Shown here piece after piece: positions 57,351-64,000 of a stretch of 64,000 bases of DNA. The notes under the pieces are model-generated. The model saw only the letters and a program-made list of their open reading frames with translations. It made no database searches and was not told the DNA's origin. Position 1 is the stretch's first letter; the number at the start of each line of letters is the position of its first letter. The stretch covers positions 44,229-108,228 of the forward strand of contig JADFUC010001943.1 in NCBI GenBank assembly GCA_019722365.1. The letters are read 5' to 3'. This stretch comes from Lithospermum erythrorhizon. Its lineage: Eukaryota > Streptophyta > Magnoliopsida > Boraginales > Boraginaceae. The position numbers and the translations under genes are program-made.

Positions 57351-59888
57351 CAGAACGACCCGCCTGTCGTGATGCCTCGAGGTCGGAATCGCCATCAACT
57401 CAGATATCTTAAGTCACCAATACGGTTGACACAAAAATCACCTGTTTGATAACCAATAAAACCTGATAGTTTGATAAAAAGTAAAATAGTTCGAAAACTC
57501 AAAATGTTGTAATACAGAGTTTAACCATCGTGGCATCGCCTAATTCAAAACCAAAGTGTAAAATTCCATCACATACCAAGTCTCAAAATATTCCACAAAA
57601 TAGTTTACAAGGCTTCAACATCCTGAAAACAAAAATATGAAAACCGAGTACATCAAAATAAGCAGGCGATCACGAGATCCTAGCCACTGTCCCTCACCTA
57701 GGTAAAATCAATCGACACCCACGAACTCGCCGCTCTCAAATGGCACCACACTAATCACCCGACGGTAACTTACCCACATCCGAACGAGGTATACGATAAT
57801 TTAATATACGCGATTTATAAAGTTGGATATATATATATATATATAATCATATATACATTAAGGTGAATATGTCAATTATTCAAGGCATCAAACAAATAAC
57901 TATCCTCAACAACCATTATTAATACAGAGAATTCACAGACGTTAACTCATTATGTCATACTCAAGATCTCATAACACAAAATCAACTAGTAAACAAAGAT
58001 AATTTCACAACACTCAAGATTCACACTACAAATGTAACTAACATAACTCTGCAAAAAGGAAAACATCAACATCACATATAACATTTCATCCTTTCCCGCT
58101 GTGCTCACTCTTCGAACACCCAACAACATATCCTTTTCCCGGCAGGCTCACCCTTCGAACACCCAACATCGTCATATCCTTTTCCCGGCAGGCTCACCCT
58201 TCGAACACCCAACATCATCCCAAATATTCTCAATTCAACCAATTCACAATTCACACATATAATACCAAACATACAAACATCACACAATAATCTCAATGTA
58301 ACAACCACATACACACGATACAACAATTTCGCATTGCGACTCATACTCTAACATAAATATACTCACGTATTCGCTCATAACACAAATCTACCCAACATGG
58401 TACACCTGTGACATAAACATACTCAAGGACCTACACCGAATACAAATATATCCACAAATACACCCAAATAAACATACCCTGTAGTGCATCTAACACAACC
58501 ACCATACAAGTCAACATCTCACAAATTCACAACTATAATTAATGTGATAAGTTTATACATGTGATACACAAATAAAATCAATCTACTCATACCTACACGC
58601 ATATAAATAAGGTAACAAACGAGTGATAAAATCCCCACCTTGGCTCGTAATTAATTAGCGCCCAAGCAAGTCAATCGATCCTCTACTGCTCCCATTCCTA
58701 GTCCTAATGTAAAACATCCTAAAATATAATTACTACTGTGAACTGCTTCAAATTTCTTATTCTAATTAAATTCTAAACTTTTCAACCCATTTTAATTTAC
58801 AATTGACAACTTAAGCATAAATTGCTAATTGCGTTCAATAACAACTACGATTTACCTAATTTCACTACCCTGACTAATCCCATAATCCTTTCTCTACTAC
58901 CTGCATCAATCCATAATCCGACAATACCTATCTAACTTACTAACATTTCCAATCTATTCCAATCAACCAAATTTCAACTTTTCAAATTAGTTGCTTCATT
59001 ACTATCAACCTCTAATCCCAAGCTCCGCTTACTAATTTCGAAATCTACTAGACTAATTTCAACGTATTTTCTTCCAACACTTATAACGCATAAATCTCAT
59101 TTCAAATAATCAAAATAACGCTCCAATAACATATTTATACTATCAACTACATTTTAGCGAAGTCAACCTAAAATCACCTCGAGAGTCAACTCGACTATAA
59201 CATCACTTTCTACCCCAAATATCGATCATTATCAATTCCTATATTATAATTTAAAGCCTGCATAATAATTATCTAATAATAACTCATAAAACCTAAGTCA
59301 ACCCAAATTTTCCAAAAAGTCAAATGCCCTAAAACATCCGAAATCTAATCAAAACAATATATTTCAACTCAATAACAACTACTTTACAAACTCCAAGAAT
59401 CAATTGAGCAATAAAATTCAAAATACAAAAAAGTCAACTTAAAGTCAATCCCTACATCTCCCAAAATACTCAAATAAGATCGGACCTTTTCTTACCTTAA
59501 AATGACGAGACGATGGCGAAGGCTCTCCCAAAAGTTCGAGTCTAAAGCTCGATCAAGGAGAAAAGCGGAAGTTAAGAAACCAAAAAAATAGAGGGACACC
59601 TAAGCCTCACACGGCGTAGTGGGAAGCGAGAAGAAAAGAAACGGGTTTCGGGGTTCTGGGCTTATTGATAATTAAGAAATCGGGTTGGGACTAATAGCCC
59701 AATCGGTGTAAAACCCGAACACTTTATTCGGACGATGCCTCTCGCTCTAATTTATCTCGACAACCAACTTCCGAACCTCAACATTATTGTACATAAAATA
59801 TTAAGCTCAAGTTTCAAATTTAAGTAAATAAATTTAATACTCTCACATTTTATTTATTAATTAACGAAGTCGCTACTCGATTTTTACA
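57351..59888 (-). mobile_element. solo LTR no. 4, inserted in the Copia element
   Basis: The 2538-bp block has a perfect target duplication CATAT (57346-57350 and 59889-59893). The left end AACGACCCGCC is the family 3' end on the minus strand. No internal domains. At 58085-58215 it carries about 2.5 copies of a 52-bp repeat (ATATCCTTTTCCCGGCAGGC and so on) where family members vary in repeats. Confidence 0.88.
58085..58215. repeat. about 2.5 tandem copies of a 52-bp unit
   Basis: TCCTTTTCCCGGCAGGCTCA, then CCCTTCGAACACCCAACA, repeated almost exactly (the first copy is partial and diverged). It lies inside solo LTR no. 4. The antisense 79-aa ORF here reflects the repeat only. Confidence 0.85.
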
Positions 59889-59893
59889 CATAT

Positions 59894-62684
59894 GACATTG
59901 CATCGCAACTGAAGTTATTCCGTGAAAGCAGTTAAGAAATTAGAGATATGACATCGCCTATGCTCCTACTGGGATCGCAGTTCGAATTGGCAGGCTTGCA
60001 AGCCCATATTCATTAAAAATGATAGCTCGGCCGAACGACTCAATGCCCTGGGCACCAGTGTTTCGAATGAACTGGCTGTAGACCTTATCCTGAAATCTCT
60101 CCCGGAGAAATTCTCTCAGTTTATCATGAACTTCAATATGCATAAGTTTCAGCTTGTCGCTAAATGAATCAAGAAAACGGATTACGAATGGTATTTAATC
60201 TAGAAAAGCAAGGTTAAAGCCTCCTACATCTTTTGTTTCTCGCTGTCCAAAATAAGAAGAAGTTTATCGAAGTGCCGAGGGTTCGAGTAAACCTTAAGGT
60301 CAAGTAAGATCAATGGACATGAAACAAAGAAAAGGAAAAGACAAATGTCATTATTTCAGGAAAACCTCGGGTCAATGGAAGCTCCACTTGCAAGATAAGT
60401 TTCGAAGATAGAAGAATGCTAACAACCACTACCCACAGTATATATATGTTATCAAGTTTGTACAACTTAGTTCTACTGTGGGTGCTTAACACTGGCCGTA
60501 TTCTATATTTGTCACAATGCCGGAACTACAAGCAAGTAGAAAAACTCGAAAGAGGGAGACGGATCTACGCCAGGTGCTGCACGGGCGTCGCTGCCCCGAC
60601 ATAAAGATGATTCATTAGTTTGAATTTATCTACGGGCCTTATTTTAAATTTAACAATGCTTATTGTGTGCCTGCTATAAGCAAAAATATTATTTTCATTT
60701 TTGTTTTGAATAATGAAGGTTTTTCATTTTCAATTAATCCCAATGGATTTTTGATCTCCAAGAATGGTATAATATATGGTAATTCATCTCTCCAAAATGG
60801 TCTCTATCATTTAAACACATCTATCGAGCAATATAACATTAATCTAGAAAAGGAATAAGTTTTAACGATTTAACCCCTACATACCTACAGATTGGGCAGA
60901 CAGGGCCATATAAACGAGAACCGTATCGAAACTTCAATTCACGGAATACTTGAACGCTTGGATTATGAACCATTCGATAAGTGTGAATTTTGCCTAATCG
61001 GGGAAAAAATGACCAAATTGCCGCTCACACTGAATCAATGAAAAGACAAAGTTGGATTGGCTTGAGATCATACACCGACGCTACAAGGCCAATGAACACA
61101 TCCGCAAAGAGGTGGTTATAATTACTCTATCAGACGCACGATGATTACAAAAGAGAAATGTATGGCGTGTATCTGATGAAATACAAACATGAATCCTTTG
61201 AAAAATTTAAGGAATTTCAAAATGAAGTACAAAATCAATCAACAAGATCAGAAAGAGTCTTCTGCTTTCGATGTAGTAGAGGAGAATATTTGAGCATGGT
61301 TCAATGATCATCTTAGAAAGCGCGGGAGACTGTTTGGCCAACTCACTCTAACAGAACGCCACAGCATAACGGGCGTGTCTCTGAGCGAGAAATCGATCCC
61401 TCAAGCTGATACTGCTCGACGGCGATGAAATTCTATCCGATCTACCGCTAATTTTTGGGGGATATGCACTACAAAGTAACACTTACACTTAATAAATGTC
61501 CAACTAAATCGGGCAGAGAAAACTACTATAAATTGTGGCTCAAAGGCCCCTAAGTCAATCTCTCGTGGATTGGGGTCAGGAAGCTTACGTTAAGAAATTA
61601 GCATGAGATAAACTAGATCCCAAGTCTGATAAATGCTACTTTATTGGATATCTAAAGGAATTATCAAGTTACTACTTCACCAAGCATTTAGAATAAAAAC
61701 ATTTGTTGTTAGATCGTGAATATTCCTGAAAGGAATATCCGGCCCTGCAAGGACTGGCAGCGTGTTCATCTCTTGAGGAAAATCAAGATGACGTGTTGAC
61801 GTGTTGGACTGGCCAATACACCCAGCGTAGATTTGATCGACGCATTCACAAAGATTAGCGCCTTCTACATGTAAGACCCAATTCTTGGATCCGTAGCGGT
61901 CGAAGAACAAACCCTGTGAGATCCCACTAGAGATCGCCAAGAACCAGATTTGGCCAGGAGGCGAAACTTTCATGATTGAAATGATTTAGAGCCCACTTCT
62001 TACGAGGAGGCAAATGAAAGTAAAATAAGATGTTTATAAATGGCCGGTAAGCTGGGCTTTTAAGCCCGAGATGGATTCATGTACCAAAAAAAAATGATTT
62101 TGTCCTTTATTAGGATTTTACCCCAACGGTGTTCGCCCATCGGGAGCGTGAATGAGCATTAAGAATAAACATGACAAAGATGGAAACGTCTGTTTTCAAG
62201 GTGTTGTATGCTCAAGCAAGTTCATGAAATTGACTATGATGAAACCTATTCACAGCAAGGCGCTTTTAATCACATCTAGATAATCTTATCCATCATTGCA
62301 TTCCACATGACTATCATATATGGCAACGATTTAAAGACCGCTTCCCCGAACGGAAATCTCGAGTGGAAGATGTTTTACACGGTACAACCTCCCAAGCTTT
62401 ACATATCCCAAAGGACCTAAGAAGTTTTGTAAGCTACAGAGGTCCATTTTATGGTCTCAAAGAAAGATCCCGTGGGGTTGTAATCTCCATTTTGATGAAT
62501 CCCACAAAGATTTGATTCACCGTAAAACGGCATAAATCTCGTGGTATACAAGAAAGCCGAGTCGGAGTTATATAGCATTTATAGTCCCGCATGTCGATAT
62601 CATACTAATCATCGGAAACAATGTAGAAGTTACTAAACTCAAATGATCGACCTGAAATATTTCTATTTAAGGACTTAGATGATG
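59894..62684 (+). pseudogene. broken gag-pol of a Ty1/Copia element
   Basis: A gag segment at about 60030-60170 reads SNELAVDLILKSLPEKFSQF. A remnant zinc knuckle lies near 60340 (KCHYF, then TSGQWK). The pre-integrase part is at 60690-60840 (NEGFSFSINPNG). Integrase is at about 61165-61420, including YKHESFEKFKEFQNEV and a GEYLS spot, then DKLDPKSDKCYFIGY near 61620. Reverse transcriptase spans about 61980-62680, with FYGLKE near 62450 and HVDIILIIGN where a YVDD motif is expected (near 62595). The order integrase before RT is diagnostic of Copia. Stops and shifts are dense. RT ends abruptly at 62684 where another LTR begins, so the RNase H and 3' LTR are missing. Confidence 0.85.
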
Positions 62685-63470
62685 TAAAAACCGGTAATCA
62701 CTCGTTAATTAATAAATTAAATGATTATTAAATTGATTTAGGTAAAATTGGAAACCACTTTTTTATATTTTTATGTACGATAAAGTAATGTTTGGGAGTT
62801 AGTTGTCGAGTTAAGTTAAACGAGAGGTATCGATTGAATTAAACGCTTTTGGATTTTCACCACTTAAACTATCACAACCCACTCACCACATAAACCAAAC
62901 TAAGGCCCAAACTAAAACACAAACCCATTCCCCTTCCTCCTCTCACGTCGACGAACGCTTCCCCTTGATTTTTTTTTCTTCGATTTCTCCATCTCTCAAG
63001 TTTTGACCTCAAATTTTTGTAGAGCTCTCATCATCATCCTCTTCACCATGCCGACGCTTTTGTCGACTTTTGGGTTTTCGATTTTATTGTTTCAATTGAT
63101 TCTAGCTTCAAATTAGTTGTTCTCGAGTTGAAATTACGTGTTCGTGGACATGTGAAATTGGACGCTTTTAGGCGTTGACTTTGAAATTTTAGTTTGACTT
63201 CGGACTTTTGAAATTAGCTGAAAAGCTTCATGGATCGAATGGATCGCATATCCTCGAGTGTTCTAGCCAAAGCGTAGATTTATCACTGCTTGACTATCTT
63301 ATTTATGTCTGGAGCAAGATACGGTAAATTGGTTACGGCTAAGTATCCGTGTTATGAACTTATCTCTCCGAAAGATAATAAATCATGGAAATGTCGGGAA
63401 ATTGTATGGGCGGTTGTGTTGTATGCATTACGGTAGTAGATTCTATATGAAATTGTTGTATCAGCTAGAA
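62685..63470 (+). mobile_element. truncated LTR, second family, inserted in the Copia RT
   Basis: Starts TGTAAAAACCGGTAATC directly in the Copia RT. A CT-rich leader (62920-63010) and a TCGACTTTTGG zone match the layout of 42300-44693. It is cut off by the next LTR, so its end and TSD are lost. Confidence 0.45.
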
Positions 63471-64000
63471 TTTAATTCGCCTGCGCTGGCCCCCCTGGTG
63501 TCAGAACTGGCCATCAACCCGTAATCGTAGCCAAGAACGTTTGACCATAAAACGATTTCCATTTAACGATAATAAAAAGTTAAAATAATACAACTCCGTC
63601 CATCTGAACTAACCAACACTATAACAATCAAAAGTAATAATATAAATACAAACATCAATAACTTGTTTTACAACCTCAAGACAATGAATATTACATACAA
63701 CAAATTCTCAAAAGAAGAAAAATATGACTGCCGGTGCCTTCAAGCCACCATCGCCACCTCCACTGCACGCGTTAGCCTACCGCCAACGATCTCTGGCCAT
63801 CTCGCAACAACCTGTGCATAAAAACGCCCGCCCATGTGGAAAATAGGAGTCAACTAGAAGCCGAGCGTATCACAAATATCACAGTGGTTAACCCACCTTA
63901 TCAAGGCCAAACAAGGATAATTCAAGTCCCTTATCTATATGTAGACTATATACCTCAAGAGTTATATAGCAATACGTAACTGAAACGAAGTACAATTGAT
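63471..64000 (-). mobile_element. LTR fragment no. 5, running off the window
   Basis: From 63590 on it is collinear with solo LTR no. 2: CTAACCAACACTA, AAGTAATAATATAAATACAA, then CGCCCGCCCAT and AGTCAAC blocks. The outermost 100 bp are more diverged. Only the 3' part of the LTR (minus strand) lies in the window. Confidence 0.75.

Noticed and set aside
45097..62684. integrated plant pararetrovirus
   Set aside because: Both pol regions are flanked by LTRs or carry an integrase, and no movement or coat protein signature was seen, so they are LTR retrotransposons.
1..64000. CRISPR array, bacterial operons or rRNA genes
   Set aside because: Nothing of the kind is seen; the repeats are transposon-type or simple, and gene structure is eukaryotic.

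Overview
This is a gene-poor, transposon-rich stretch of a flowering-plant nuclear genome, probably a eudicot. The evidence is GT-AG introns, plant-specific gene families, and nested plant transposons (LTR retrotransposons, MULE, hAT, CACTA, Stowaway, Helitron-like, LINE, SINE). The species cannot be fixed from the sequence.

One gene is clearly intact: a minus-strand orthologue of CELLULOSE SYNTHASE INTERACTIVE 1 (CSI1/POM2), the giant armadillo-repeat plus C2 protein that links cellulose synthase complexes to cortical microtubules. I could assemble its eight exons by eye (CDS 13299 to 4605, 2154 codons). The one anomaly is at the start: the position where relatives have ATG reads CTG in strong context. 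The first AUG opens a 37-codon out-of-frame uORF, whose stop lies 2 nt before the next in-frame AUG. A 214-bp Stowaway-like MITE sits in an intron, a 342-bp tandem duplication lies in the 5' leader intron, and a 531-bp hAT element with perfect 8-bp target duplication lies about 220 bp upstream of the predicted transcription start.

Left flank (1-4200): broken exons of a YODA/MEKK-type MAPKKK, a CACTA-type terminus with subterminal repeats, a transposase-like coiled-coil fragment and a second element with CGTCG motifs.

14.8-21.2 kb: AT-rich sequence, a three-unit tandem array, a tRNA-derived SINE, a solo LTR with TSD ACTAG and a Helitron-like 3' end.

21.2-31.5 kb: a roughly 4.95-kb Mutator-like element with 150-bp terminal inverted repeats, split by two solo LTRs that each have perfect 5-bp TSDs. 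It carries a minus-strand MURA-type transposase and, in the convergent position that mudrB holds in maize MuDR, a plus-strand GRF zinc-finger/transmembrane gene. One transposase intron is almost wholly five 20-bp repeats of the element's own terminal motif.

31.5-45 kb: an RPA70-like pseudogene ending next to a Helitron-like 3' terminus, a T46 tract, unassigned CpG-rich sequence, a LINE remnant and a second LTR family.

45-64 kb: a complete but badly broken Ty3/Gypsy chromovirus (45097-54879, TSD ATTTG, tRNA-iMet PBS), then a broken Ty1/Copia element split by another solo LTR (TSD CATAT), then two further LTR pieces running off the window. One LTR family accounts for the Gypsy LTRs, four solo LTRs and the terminal fragment. 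Its repeated insertion and LTR-LTR deletion is the main force shaping the window.
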